This document shows, piece by piece, positions 1 through 6,205 of a stretch of DNA of 36,480 nt; the first letter of the stretch is position 1, and each line of letters starts with the position of its first letter. The notes below the pieces were generated by a model that saw only the letters and a list, made by a program, of their open reading frames with translations, searched no databases and was not told the origin of the DNA. The translations under genes and the position numbers were made by a program. Source of the stretch: a virus; the IMG/VR virus record IMGVR_UViG_3300036759_000105, positions 1 to 36,480 of that record; one strand, written 5' to 3'.

Positions 1-133
1 CCGTCTCGGGCAGCTCGACCGGTCGGAATTGCGACACGTTGACCCAGGCACCGCCAATCTTGAGACCTTTCGCGTTGGTGGCTTCGACCACGCCCTCGAC
101 CTCTTCGGTCGGCACGCGTCCGTTCATGGCCAT
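1..133 (-). CDS. N-terminal fragment of an unidentified protein (cut by window edge)
   Basis: An open frame starts at an ATG at 133 and runs off the left edge, giving 44 residues. The start shares one base with the TGA stop of the HNH gene at 133-510 (a TGATG junction), so translation is probably coupled and this is the next gene of the minus-strand operon. The visible part reads EVEGVVEATNAKG, then IGGAWVNVSQFRPVELP. This alternating beta pattern with G-x-W-x-N-x-S resembles small OB-like phage DNA-binding proteins, but the fragment is too short for a family call. Confidence 0.55.
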   Translation of the reverse strand, partial: MAMNGRVPTEEVEGVVEATNAKGLKIGGAWVNVSQFRPVELPET

Positions 134-510
134 CAGAGTGCTTCCTTGTACTTCGGCTGCTGGCGGTCCCAGAGTCGGTGACACGATCGGCACAGCCAGC
201 GAACACGGAGCGGTTCGCTGTAGTCGTAGTGCGCAGCTTCCACGGGCCCCTCGTGTCCGTTCTCGCAGTGATCTGGTTTGATGAGATCACCGCGCCGGAC
301 CGCATCTGCGACTCTCTTTCTGACCCGGCCCAACAATCGCTTCCGATCAGGATTGTCGATCTCGATCTGCCGTACGCGCGCGACCACGAGGGCGGCGTGC
401 TCGGCATACCAGCGGCGAGTGCGAGCCGCTTGGCAGGGACGGCAGGGCAGTTTCGGATTGGAAAAGGCGTTCGGCAGGAGTGCCACCTTGCAACCAGGGC
501 AGATGCGCAT
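133..510 (-). CDS. HNH-like zinc-ribbon protein, 125 aa
   Basis: A small protein with two cysteine clusters. The N-terminal pair is CPGC (residues 5-8) with CRPC about 20 residues later. The C-terminal half has CENGHEG, then EAAHYDYSEPL, then WLCRSCHRLWD, the Cys...His...CxxCH pattern of compact phage HNH proteins whose central His is near an HxDY motif. A basic helical segment (about residues 45-75) links the halves. Such proteins nick or cut DNA, and many are free-standing homing endonucleases, although some may only bind DNA. It lies in the minus operon two bases downstream of the 91-aa gene and overlaps the next gene by one base. Nuclease activity is inferred from the motif only. Confidence 0.7.
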   Translation of the reverse strand: MRICPGCKVALLPNAFSNPKLPCRPCQAARTRRWYAEHAALVVARVRQIEIDNPDRKRLLGRVRKRVADAVRRGDLIKPDHCENGHEGPVEAAHYDYSEPLRVRWLCRSCHRLWDRQQPKYKEAL

Positions 511-512
511 GA

Positions 513-788
513 CTAGAAGGCCACCTCCTCATCCTCGAAGATGGGCAGAGCGCGACGATCGGTGCGTCTGAGCACGTCCTCGACGCGGCCGTCCTCGAGC
601 AGGCACAAAAGCTCGCGCAGCACGGGGACCAGGTCGACCAGGCGGGCGCTGTCCTGCAAAGCCGCGCGGCCGCCGGCGCGCCAGGCGGCGCCCCACACCG
701 CGGCGGCGTCCTCGGACTCGCGCGGGTGGTGGTGCTTCCAAGCGAAGTACTGGCTGGCGGCGCTGGTGAGCTGGAGCGGGGCTGGCAT
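513..788 (-). CDS. Unidentified 91-aa protein
   Basis: I do not recognise this protein. It starts at an ATG at 788, three bases after the SWIM gene stop, and ends two bases before the HNH start, so it is placed in an operon. The N-terminal part is rich in aromatic and His residues (SQYFAWKHHHP). The middle is a probable amphipathic helix with many Ala and Leu, and the end is acidic (FEDEEV). No membrane segment or metal site is obvious. A longer overlapping minus-strand reading at 529-1113 is Arg/His/Pro-rich and looks like a frame shadow; this frame fits the operon spacing better. Confidence 0.55.
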   Translation of the reverse strand: MPAPLQLTSAASQYFAWKHHHPRESEDAAAVWGAAWRAGGRAALQDSARLVDLVPVLRELLCLLEDGRVEDVLRRTDRRALPIFEDEEVAF

Positions 789-791
789 GGC

Positions 792-1187
792 TCAGTCCTC
801 CCGCTCGATCTGGGCGGCTGGGATGACGCCGCGGCGCGGTTTTGTCCGGCCGAGGATGCGCGAGAGGTCGGCCGTGGGGAGTGGTCGATCGTCCTGCTCG
901 AAGCGGGCGAAGATGTCGACGACCTTCGAGGAGGCCTGCTGCTCGGCGACCAGAGCGCAGTGCAACTGGACGGCCAGCATGTGCTTGCACTCGTGGCGAC
1001 GGGCGTCGTAGCAGGTGCAGCTGGTGCGCGTGGTGAAGTAGACCTCGTTCGAGTCGCGGCTTGAGCGGATGCCGTACGCCTTGCGCCCGTCGCGGGTGCG
1101 GCACTTGAGCCACTGGCCGCTATCGGTGGCGATGGCGACGGCCTTGGGGCCGCGCGGGTCAGTCTCGGGAAGCAGTACGGTTGTCAT
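792..1187 (-). CDS. SWIM zinc-finger protein, 131 aa
   Basis: The protein carries a SWIM-type zinc-binding motif, CxCx(n)CxH: Cys57, Cys59, Cys67 and His69 within SCTCYDARRHECKHM. SWIM domains bind DNA or protein partners and occur in transposases, helicases and small phage proteins. Before it lie two short beta-rich stretches typical of the SWIM surround (GQWLKCRTRDGRKAYGI). The C-terminus is charged and probably flexible. It is the first gene of the leftward operon; the start at 1187 has AGGG about nine bases upstream, and a promoter candidate lies at 1273-1301. A role in DNA metabolism or regulation of the early minus operon is inference. Confidence 0.75.
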   Translation of the reverse strand: MTTVLLPETDPRGPKAVAIATDSGQWLKCRTRDGRKAYGIRSSRDSNEVYFTTRTSCTCYDARRHECKHMLAVQLHCALVAEQQASSKVVDIFARFEQDDRPLPTADLSRILGRTKPRRGVIPAAQIERED

Positions 1188-1272
1188 TGGTCGATGCCCT
1201 CATGTCCAGGGTGTTGATCACGGGCAGGTCGGCGGTTACGACGCTGGCCTGCCCTTTGTGTGTCACTCCTTC

Positions 1273-1301
1273 ACTATACACGATGACGGTTACTCATGCA
1301 A
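1273..1301 (-). promoter_or_regulatory. Sigma70-like promoter for the leftward operon
   Basis: Read on the minus strand, TTGCAT (1301-1296) and TATAGT (1278-1273) are separated by exactly 17 bases. This fits a -35/-10 pair and would start transcription near 1266, giving a leader of about 80 bases before the SWIM gene start at 1187. Confidence 0.6.
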
Positions 1302-1337
1302 CCAAATAGGTGGCGAAATAGCTCGGAGCGTCGTACA

Positions 1338-1562
1338 ATGGCTAGCATGTCCAGTACACGCACCATGCCGCGACGTCGCGCCGATGCACCTGAGCCACCA
1401 GAAGATACCGTTGCGGTGACCATCCGCTTTCCCGCGACGCTGCGAAAGCGCGCCATCGACGTCGCTCTGAGCGAAGATCGCACCTTTTCATCGCTCGTGA
1501 TCTACGCCTTGCGTCGCTACGTCACCGAACGCGAACGCGAAACTGAGCCATCCGAGGCATGA
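1338..1562 (+). CDS. Ribbon-helix-helix (CopG/Arc-like) regulator, 74 aa
   Basis: The central part, VAVTIRFPATLRKRAIDVAL, then TFSSLVIYALRRYV, matches the beta-strand, helix, turn, helix pattern of RHH DNA-binding proteins. These dimerise and insert the paired strand into the DNA major groove, usually repressing nearby promoters. The start at 1338 is preferred because GGAG at 1325-1328 lies nine bases upstream; an in-frame ATG at 1347 is possible. The gene is divergent from the leftward operon and overlaps the next gene by four bases (ATGA), so it probably controls this divergent region or integrase expression. The regulatory target is inferred. Confidence 0.75.
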   Translation: MASMSSTRTMPRRRADAPEPPEDTVAVTIRFPATLRKRAIDVALSEDRTFSSLVIYALRRYVTERERETEPSEA

Positions 1563-1732
1563 CCACCGACTACGTCACTCATCCTGAACTCGAGGCTGCG
1601 CTTGCGCGGCTGGAAACCAGCTTCGAGAAAACCGTTCACGCCCAGACTCGCCAGATGTTCAACCTGTTGCTGCCCGTCTACGGCGGCATCATCATTGGAC
1701 TGCTGCTGTTCATCGCCTCGAAGGTGCTGTGA
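1559..1732 (+). CDS. Small single-pass membrane protein, 57 aa
   Basis: The first ~35 residues form a charged helix (HPELEAALARLETSFEKTV). The last ~20 are a hydrophobic segment, NLLLPVYGGIIIGLLLFIAS, ending in a positively charged tail, so an inner-membrane anchor with the helix in the cytoplasm is likely. It overlaps the RHH gene by four bases and touches the integrase start (TGATG at 1730-1734), so all three are probably translated together. I do not know its function. A helix-plus-anchor layout like this is seen in small prophage membrane proteins, including exclusion factors, but nothing here shows that role. Confidence 0.7.
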   Translation: MTTDYVTHPELEAALARLETSFEKTVHAQTRQMFNLLLPVYGGIIIGLLLFIASKVL

Positions 1733-2865
1733 TGAGTCGCCGCGGCAATGGCGAGGGCTCCATCTACAAGCGCGAGCAGAGCTACACGCGCAAGGACGGC
1801 ACCCTCGTCACCAGGACCGTCTGGTGCGCCGCCGTCTCGCTGGACTTCGGCCAGCGCAAGATGCTGTATGGCACGACGCGTCAGGAAGTCGCCGACAAGC
1901 TCAGGGGCGACACGGGCAAACCCGGCGCCGGCGTGCAGCTCAAGACGGCGCAGTACCTCGAGCAGTGGCTCGAAGACACGGTCAAGCCGGCGCGCAAGCC
2001 GCTCACCTACGTGCGCTACGCCAACGTCGTGAGCAAACACCTCGTGCCGATTCTGGGCAAGGTGCCGCTCGTAAAACTGGGACCCGAGCATGTGCAGCGT
2101 CTGCAACGCCACCTGCTGGCGAAGGGTCTCAGCCCGGCCAGCGTGCAGGCCGCGCGCAACACGCTCAGCGCCGCGCTCAGCCAGGCCGAGCGTTGGCAGC
2201 TCATCCCGCGCAACCCGGTGCAGCTCGTGGAGCGGCCGCACGCCGAAGACAAAGAGCCGCGCGTGCTCAGCCGCGACGAGTCGGATCGATTCCTAGCAGC
2301 GGCGCGTGGCGACGACATGGAATACCTGTTCATGCTCATGCTGGCCACCGGTCTGCGGCCAGGCGAGGCGCGCGGGCTGGCCTGGGCGGCTGTCGGGTTC
2401 GAGACGCTCGAGGTGCGCCAGCAGTCCATCGACCTGGGGCGTGCCCTGGCAGCCCCCAAATCGCGCCACGGGCGGCGCACGGTCCCGATGGTGCCGCTCG
2501 CCCAGCAGGCCCTCGCAGCGCAGCGACAGAGGCCTCTGCGTGGCTTTCTGAACGACCTGGTCTTTCCCGCGGCTGACGGTCGACCGCTGGCGGCTCGCAC
2601 GGTGCGCGACCACTTCGCGCTGATCGCCGAGCGCGCCGGCATTGTGGGCGCCACCCCGCACAGCTTGCGGCACTCGACGGGCACCTATCTGCTCGCCGCC
2701 GGCGTGCCCGATCGGGTGGTGCAGGAGATCCTGGGCCACGGCTCGGCGGCCATGACGCGGCACTACCAGCACGTCACGTCGAGCATGCTGAGCGATGCCG
2801 GCACACGTCTGGCGGCTTACTTTGAGGCCGGCGTTGCTACACAATCTGCTACACAAAATGGCTGA
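1732..2865 (+). CDS. int: Tyrosine recombinase (phage integrase), 377 aa
   Basis: This is a full-length site-specific recombinase. An N-terminal arm-binding-like segment (residues 1-60, GEGSIYKRE) is followed by a SAM-like core-binding domain (about 70-165) and a catalytic domain (about 178-365). The catalytic set is visible: Arg209 in TGLRPGEARG, Lys243, His310 and Arg313 in HSLRH, His336 in LGHGS, and Tyr345 in RHYQHV. It integrates and, with a directionality factor, excises the phage. The ATG at 1732 is taken because it overlaps the upstream stop; a GTG one codon earlier is possible. The 3' end of the gene runs into direct repeats of the probable attP, a common arrangement. Nothing appears disrupted. 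Confidence 0.95.
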   Translation: MSRRGNGEGSIYKREQSYTRKDGTLVTRTVWCAAVSLDFGQRKMLYGTTRQEVADKLRGDTGKPGAGVQLKTAQYLEQWLEDTVKPARKPLTYVRYANVVSKHLVPILGKVPLVKLGPEHVQRLQRHLLAKGLSPASVQAARNTLSAALSQAERWQLIPRNPVQLVERPHAEDKEPRVLSRDESDRFLAAARGDDMEYLFMLMLATGLRPGEARGLAWAAVGFETLEVRQQSIDLGRALAAPKSRHGRRTVPMVPLAQQALAAQRQRPLRGFLNDLVFPAADGRPLAARTVRDHFALIAERAGIVGATPHSLRHSTGTYLLAAGVPDRVVQEILGHGSAAMTRHYQHVTSSMLSDAGTRLAAYFEAGVATQSATQNG

Positions 2866-3024
2866 GCAGGCTGATTTTGAACTCAGAATGAGAGGTATCG
2901 CCGAGACGTGCCAGTTCTTATTTTGCCTCTGGCCGGACCTCGTTTTGAGTTCAAAAAGCGCCGCCGAGCACCGCCCAGAATTGCTACACAACGCCGGCGT
3001 TGCTACACAAATTGCTACACAAAA
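2827..3024 (+). repeat. attP: Probable attP region: arm-type direct repeats and inverted repeats
   Basis: TGCTACACAA occurs five times: 2835-2844, 2847-2856, 2982-2991, 3001-3010 and 3013-3022. Two of these form pairs at 12-base spacing, inside a 32-base direct repeat (2827-2858 and 2993-3024) that differs at only two positions. Between the repeat groups lie TTTTGAACTC (2875-2884) and its exact inverse GAGTTCAAAA (2947-2956), plus the compact inverted repeat TTTTGAGTTCAAAA (2943-2956). Direct repeats flanking an inverted-repeat core right after int are what an attP looks like in tyrosine-recombinase phages. The crossover core is not identified. The rest of 2866-3295 has no convincing gene. 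Confidence 0.6.
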
Positions 3025-3201
3025 AACCGCCGAACGCGAGCGGCATTCGCGTGTCACAATCGGCGCCGCGACGATGTTGCGTTGATGTCGCACATAGAGT
3101 TGTGCCGCGTGATACCGTGCATCGCTGAGCACCGCCATAGTTGATAGATGCACGTTGACGCAACTCTCGCGTGGGCATAGCGTCCTTAGTGGAAAACACA
3201 C

Positions 3202-3230
3202 AGAACCTTGAAGTTCTCTTCAGGGGTTCT
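3202..3230. terminator. Strong hairpin between int and the rightward operon
   Basis: AGAACCTTGAAG and CTTCAGGGGTTCT pair around a TTCT loop, giving about 12 base pairs with one bulged G and one G-T pair. On the plus strand it is followed by only TTT. Read on the minus strand the hairpin is followed by GTGTGTTTT, so it may work as a weak terminator in either direction or as an RNA structure. Confidence 0.4.
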
Positions 3231-3263
3231 TTACAGGCAGCGGCCTGGGGCGGACCGTTGTTA

Positions 3264-3281
3264 CTAGAATATCTGTTCTAG
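3264..3281 (+). promoter_or_regulatory. Operator with promoter -10, SOS-box-like
   Basis: A perfect inverted repeat, CTAGAA-tatctg-TTCTAG, lies 15 bases before the RHH gene start at 3296. Its left arm contains TAGAAT (3265-3270), a likely -10 element, so a bound protein would block transcription. The core GAAT-ATCT-GTTC matches 7 of the 8 defined bases of the Gram-positive LexA box GAAC-N4-GTTC. It may be a LexA site or the RHH protein's own operator. Confidence 0.55.
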
Positions 3282-3295
3282 GGAGGAGTGCGTGC

Positions 3296-3475
3296 GTGGC
3301 GGCAGAGCGATATGTCCGACAAGTCATGGGGATGGTCACTGACGAGCAGGCAGACGCCATCGAGCTGCTCGCCGAGGAGCGTCAGGTCTCCATGAGCAGC
3401 ATCGTGCGCGAAGCGATTCGCGAATATCTGGCCCGCGAGAAAGCCGAACACCTCGCGGCCGTCGCGGCCGGATGA
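3296..3475 (+). CDS. Ribbon-helix-helix (CopG-like) regulator, 59 aa
   Basis: The sequence YVRQVMGMVTDEQADAIELL, then SMSSIVREAIREYLARE, matches an RHH fold: one strand and two helices. It would dimerise and bind a palindromic operator, and one is present just upstream (3264-3281). The GTG at 3296 is chosen because GGAGG lies about eight bases upstream and the frame stays open; the other two nearby GTG codons lead to stops or non-RHH sequence. It is the first gene of the long rightward early operon, so autoregulation of that operon is a reasonable inference. Confidence 0.75.
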   Translation: MAAERYVRQVMGMVTDEQADAIELLAEERQVSMSSIVREAIREYLAREKAEHLAAVAAG

Positions 3476-3482
3476 GGGGCCG

Positions 3483-3725
3483 ATGGACCCCGTCAACCTC
3501 ACCGTACGTGAGACCGCCGCTGTCCTGAAGCTCGGCATCACCAAAACGCGGCAACTGATCCAGACTGGCGAGCTGCTGGCGATTCGTATCGATCGCCGCA
3601 TCCTGATCCCGATCGCCGCCATCCAGGAGTATGAGGCCGAGCGTCTCAACGACGCGCGTGCTGAACGCGACAACCACCGCGCACGCCAGCAACGTCTGAA
3701 GCGGTTGCGCCAGAAGCCCGCGTGA
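3483..3725 (+). CDS. Excisionase-like HTH protein, 80 aa
   Basis: The first ~55 residues, LTVRETAAVLKLGITKTRQL, then IRIDRRILIPIAAIQEYE, are the winged-helix HTH_17/excisionase fold: two helices, a short basic wing and the closing helix. The tail is strongly basic and helical (RARQQRLKRLRQK). Such proteins bend attP DNA as recombination directionality factors or act as small repressors. It follows the RHH gene by seven bases and is cotranscribed. It is the best candidate for the factor that partners the integrase in excision, although it lies 0.6 kb from int and on the other side of attP. Confidence 0.75.
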   Translation: MDPVNLTVRETAAVLKLGITKTRQLIQTGELLAIRIDRRILIPIAAIQEYEAERLNDARAERDNHRARQQRLKRLRQKPA

Positions 3726-4057
3726 GCACGGTCGAGGGCGCGCGGCGCAGGACGTACTTCGCGTGGCTGCAGCGGCATCCCAGTGAGGCGGCGGCGCTGC
3801 GCGACGTGCCGCCCGAGGTGCTCTCGCGCTTGTGGCTGGACGCCTGGCAGGCCGGCTCGTGGGACGCCATCAAACGCAACACGGATCTCGGGCTGAGCCT
3901 GGCGCAGATCGTCCAGCGCCTCGAGGAGCTCGCTGAGCTGTTCCGCGTCGAAGATATCGAACGCGAGGCCGAAAATGGCTCGACGTACTGGCGCACTGAC
4001 GAGCAGGGCAGCGAGTACTGGAGCGACGAGGCCGTCGACGAGGCCATCCCGCAATGA
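3722..4057 (+). CDS. Unidentified 111-aa early protein
   Basis: This starts with a GTG overlapping the previous stop by four bases. The N-terminal half is helical (RRTYFAWLQRHPSEAAALRD, then SRLWLDAWQAGSWDAI). A leucine-rich helix (LAQIVQRLEELAELF) and an acidic, tyrosine/tryptophan-containing end follow. No catalytic or metal motif is seen. The pattern of W and A in SRLWLDAWQAG resembles part of the 91-aa protein at 513-788 (VWGAAWRAGG), and both genes have a similar N-terminal FAW stretch, so they may be distant relatives. Function unknown. Confidence 0.65.
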   Translation: MSTVEGARRRTYFAWLQRHPSEAAALRDVPPEVLSRLWLDAWQAGSWDAIKRNTDLGLSLAQIVQRLEELAELFRVEDIEREAENGSTYWRTDEQGSEYWSDEAVDEAIPQ

Positions 4058-4161
4058 TGTTCGAGTTTTTTCCTGGCTGGGCGTGGGTCATTGTCGGCTG
4101 GTGTCTGGCGAGCGCGTGCTTCGGCGCGGCGTGCGCGCGGTGGTTCCGATTTCTCCGATGA
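4054..4161 (+). CDS. Very small membrane peptide, 35 aa
   Basis: Reading from the ATG at 4054 gives MMFEFFPGWAWVIVGWCLAS followed by ACFGAACARWFRFLR: one hydrophobic helix with a positively charged end. Its start overlaps the previous stop by four bases and its stop overlaps the next start (ATGA at 4158), which supports real translation. The function is unknown. It may serve mainly to couple translation of the VRR-NUC gene. Confidence 0.55.
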   Translation: MMFEFFPGWAWVIVGWCLASACFGAACARWFRFLR

Positions 4162-4622
4162 CGCGACTCGCCGTTCTCACGCGCCGAGGGCCTGCCCGGC
4201 CACAGGCGTACCGCGTCGTTCCTGCGCGCGGTCCGTTCTTCACGCCCGCGCGGCTCAAGCTCCTCGAGGGCGCCGGCGAGGAGGAGTTCACCCGCGCCGT
4301 CAAGGCGTGCGCGCACTTCTACGACTGGATGGGCTTTCACACGCGCGACAGCGACGGCGTGATGGAGAGCGTGCACCTCGAGCGCCTCGATGGGTTCACC
4401 GAAGCCAGAGGTGTGCCGGACTGGTACTGGTGGCACGAGGGGTTCGGGCAGCATTTCTGGTCGGAGCTGAAGGGCGCCACGGGCACATTGAGCAAGTACC
4501 AGAAGCGCGAGCTGCCATCCATGCGCCGCGGCGGTGCCGTGTGTTTCGAGTGGTATCCGAAGGATGCGCCGACGATCGAGCGCATCTTTCGCTTCGGCCT
4601 GGAGTCCTTATGGGCCAGCTAA
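4158..4622 (+). CDS. VRR-NUC type PD-(D/E)XK nuclease, 154 aa
   Basis: A compact VRR-NUC domain. Glu in the first helix (GEEEFTRAVKACAHFYDW, about residue 42) is followed by GVPDW with Asp88, then SELK with Glu103 and Lys105, and a final LSKYQ with Gln115. This E...PD...ExK...Q order is the VRR-NUC signature. The family includes phage Holliday-junction or structure-specific nucleases acting in recombination and replication. The start at 4158 gives a normal length and a four-base overlap; a longer upstream reading overlaps other genes. It probably works with the RecT/Bet annealase encoded 3 kb downstream in the same operon. Confidence 0.8.
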   Translation: MTRLAVLTRRGPARPQAYRVVPARGPFFTPARLKLLEGAGEEEFTRAVKACAHFYDWMGFHTRDSDGVMESVHLERLDGFTEARGVPDWYWWHEGFGQHFWSELKGATGTLSKYQKRELPSMRRGGAVCFEWYPKDAPTIERIFRFGLESLWAS

Positions 4623-4900
4623 CTGTCAGCTACGAGCGCAAATTTTCCGACGGCAATTACGGTTCGGAAGGTCTGAGCGCGTCGTGGACGTGGGACTCAG
4701 ACGTGGACGAGAGCAACACCGAGATCGAAGGGATGCGGGCCGCGGCGAACACGCTGCGCGACCTGGTGCTGCACGAATTGTCCCGCTCGGCCGCCGAACG
4801 CGTGCGCTGGGCCGCTAACCACGAGCTCCACGCCCACGACCCGAAAGTGACCAATGGCGAAGCGGTCGCGATCACCGACATCGAGGACCTGCCGTTCTGA
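4610..4900 (+). CDS. Unidentified 96-aa early protein
   Basis: The start at 4610 overlaps the nuclease gene by 13 bases. The N-terminal part is beta-rich with many Ser, Gly and Tyr (LTVSYERKFSDGNYGSEGLS, then SWTWDSDVDESN). The middle is helical and the end reads ITDIEDLPF. The acidic C-terminal tip ending in D-L-P-F recalls single-stranded-DNA-binding proteins, whose acidic tails end in such motifs, but no OB fold is evident from sequence alone. It lies between a recombination nuclease and unknown early genes, so a DNA metabolism role is possible, not shown. Confidence 0.6.
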   Translation: MGQLTVSYERKFSDGNYGSEGLSASWTWDSDVDESNTEIEGMRAAANTLRDLVLHELSRSAAERVRWAANHELHAHDPKVTNGEAVAITDIEDLPF

Positions 4901-5319
4901 TGAGCCTGATCCTTCCGCCGCACGTCAAGCGCGCACACGGTCGCGACCTGTGGCCGCCGCCCGACGTGTTCAAACTCGCCAGTGGTGCGCTACTGAAGCA
5001 CCACGGTGAGTGGATTCCGATCGCCACCACGACCGGCAAGGTGTATCGCGGGCCGCATGACCTGACGGTCATTGTCAGCCTGGATGACCGGGGTGACCCG
5101 TGGGGTGAGCTGCTGCACCTGAGCATGAGCCTGCCGCGCGGCTATCCCGATTGGGACCTGATCTACGCCGTGACACGCGCCGTCTTCGGTAGCGAGGTCG
5201 ACGCCATGCTGCCGCTGCCGCGCGAGGAGGCCTTCATTCACGGCGTGGTGAAGCATCAGCGTCAGGTCTTTCATGTGGTGGAGATGCCGCAGGCCTGGCC
5301 GGCTGAGGGCTACATCTGA
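4900..5319 (+). CDS. Unidentified phage protein (DUF7694-like), 139 aa
   Basis: Starts at an ATG sharing one base with the previous stop. The core, HDLTVIVSLDDRGDPWGELL then SLPRGYPDWDLIYAVTRAVFG, with a Pro-rich closing strand, resembles a small domain common in phage early regions where a beta sheet is followed by a helix containing P-x-W. I recall this kind of domain as DUF7694, function unknown; the assignment is from memory of the pattern. No catalytic residues can be proposed. It is cotranscribed with its neighbours and overlaps the next gene by one base. Confidence 0.6.
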   Translation: MSLILPPHVKRAHGRDLWPPPDVFKLASGALLKHHGEWIPIATTTGKVYRGPHDLTVIVSLDDRGDPWGELLHLSMSLPRGYPDWDLIYAVTRAVFGSEVDAMLPLPREEAFIHGVVKHQRQVFHVVEMPQAWPAEGYI

Positions 5320-5525
5320 TGAGTGTGTTCGAGTATTGCCACTTGTGCGACTGCGTGATTGGGTGGCTGCACAACGCGACGGACCACACGCCCAGCCAGT
5401 ACTTCGCGCACGCGCCATTTCTGGAGGACGAGTGCCCTCTGTGTGAGCGGTTTTTGTGCGCCGAGCATGACCAGCTGGTACCCGTGCGCCGCCATGATTG
5501 CCTCAAGGGCAAGGCCGATGAGTGA
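5319..5525 (+). CDS. Zinc-ribbon-like protein, 68 aa
   Basis: Three paired ligand sites are visible: CHLCDC (residues 7-12), CPLCERFLCAEH (about 39-50), and a final H-D-C. The CxxC...CxxC/CxxH spacing suggests one or two zinc ions, so this is a small metal-binding protein, probably for protein or nucleic-acid contact. It overlaps the next gene by eight bases. Function unknown. Confidence 0.6.
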   Translation: MSVFEYCHLCDCVIGWLHNATDHTPSQYFAHAPFLEDECPLCERFLCAEHDQLVPVRRHDCLKGKADE

Positions 5526-5709
5526 GCAGCGTCGGCGTCCTGCGTGGATCAAGGGTGAGGACTCGTGGACGTTCACGTGTCTGGACTGCTCGACGCCGAG
5601 CGTATGGGTAGCTCAGGTGCCGCCCCAAGGTTTTCGGTGTGCCCAGTGTGTATGTGCGTTGTTCCAGGTCACCTATGCCAGTTTGCAGCGGGCGATGTTC
5701 GACGCGTGA
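5518..5709 (+). CDS. Zinc-ribbon protein, 63 aa
   Basis: Starting at the ATG at 5518, the protein reads WTFTCLDCSTPSVWV, then GFRCAQCVCALFQV: two CxxC knuckles about 18 residues apart, a classic zinc ribbon. The start lies inside the end of the preceding zinc-ribbon gene, as in the rest of this packed operon. A longer upstream reading in this frame overlaps most of the previous gene and is rejected. Function unknown. Confidence 0.6.
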   Translation: MSEQRRRPAWIKGEDSWTFTCLDCSTPSVWVAQVPPQGFRCAQCVCALFQVTYASLQRAMFDA

Positions 5710-5792
5710 GCGATGAGCAGCTGCGCGTGGGCCTGGTCGTGGTCGTGTTCGTGACGCTCGTGGTCCTGTTCGTCGCCAGGAGCATGAACTAG
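5706..5792 (+). CDS. 28-aa membrane peptide
   Basis: A GTG at 5706, overlapping the previous stop by four bases, begins SDEQLRVGLVVVVFVTLVVL then FVARSMN: a short acidic head, one hydrophobic helix and a basic end. It is too short for a family call. The head-to-tail overlaps on both sides (its TAG shares one base with the next GTG) argue that it is translated. It may couple translation of the secreted transglycosylase that follows. Confidence 0.45.
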   Translation: MSDEQLRVGLVVVVFVTLVVLFVARSMN

Positions 5793-6205
5793 TGGCAAGG
5801 TTCGTCGTGGGCGCAGTGTTCGGTCTGGTGGTCGGCGTCGTTGGTGGCGCCGCGTTAGGCCTGCACGCTGCAGCTGACGGCGGTGGTGTTCAGGACGTTG
5901 AAACGGAATCGCCCGCGGAGCCGGCACCGGTGGGCGTCGAGCCCACGCCAGAACCGGCGTACGGGATCTGGGACCGGTTGGCGCAATGCGAGAGCAGTGG
6001 GCGGTGGTCGGCCAACACCGGCAATTCGTATTTCGGTGGGCTGCAGGAAGACCTGGTGTTCTGGCGGCGGCACGGTGGACTTGCGTACGCGCCGAGGCCG
6101 GACCTTGCCAGTCGCGCTGCTCAGATCGCTGTGGCCCAACGCGGGCTCAGTGTGCAGGGCTGGAAGGCATGGCCCGCGTGCTCGCGAGCGTTGGGGCTGC
6201 GCTGA
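5792..6205 (+). CDS. Rpf-like transglycosylase domain protein, 137 aa
   Basis: An N-terminal hydrophobic signal or anchor (residues 3-27) and a Pro/Glu-rich spacer lead into a compact domain: WDRLAQCESSGRWSANTGNS then FGGLQEDLVFWRRHGG, ending WPACSRALG. This is the resuscitation-promoting-factor (transglycosylase-like) fold, with catalytic Glu67 next to Cys66, and Cys66 probably bonding the C-terminal Cys near residue 131. Rpf enzymes cleave peptidoglycan glycan strands and stimulate growth of dormant actinobacterial cells. It sits in the early operon, not with lysis genes, so its use during infection or lysogeny may not be host lysis. GTG start, sharing one base with the previous stop. Confidence 0.85.
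   Translation: MARFVVGAVFGLVVGVVGGAALGLHAAADGGGVQDVETESPAEPAPVGVEPTPEPAYGIWDRLAQCESSGRWSANTGNSYFGGLQEDLVFWRRHGGLAYAPRPDLASRAAQIAVAQRGLSVQGWKAWPACSRALGLR

Noticed and set aside
529-1113. Minus-strand 194-codon frame overlapping the SWIM gene
   Set aside because: Arg/His/Pro-rich and overlapping two better-supported genes.
2293-3201. Minus-strand 302-codon frame opposite int and attP
   Set aside because: Covers the complement of the integrase catalytic domain and has no motif of its own.
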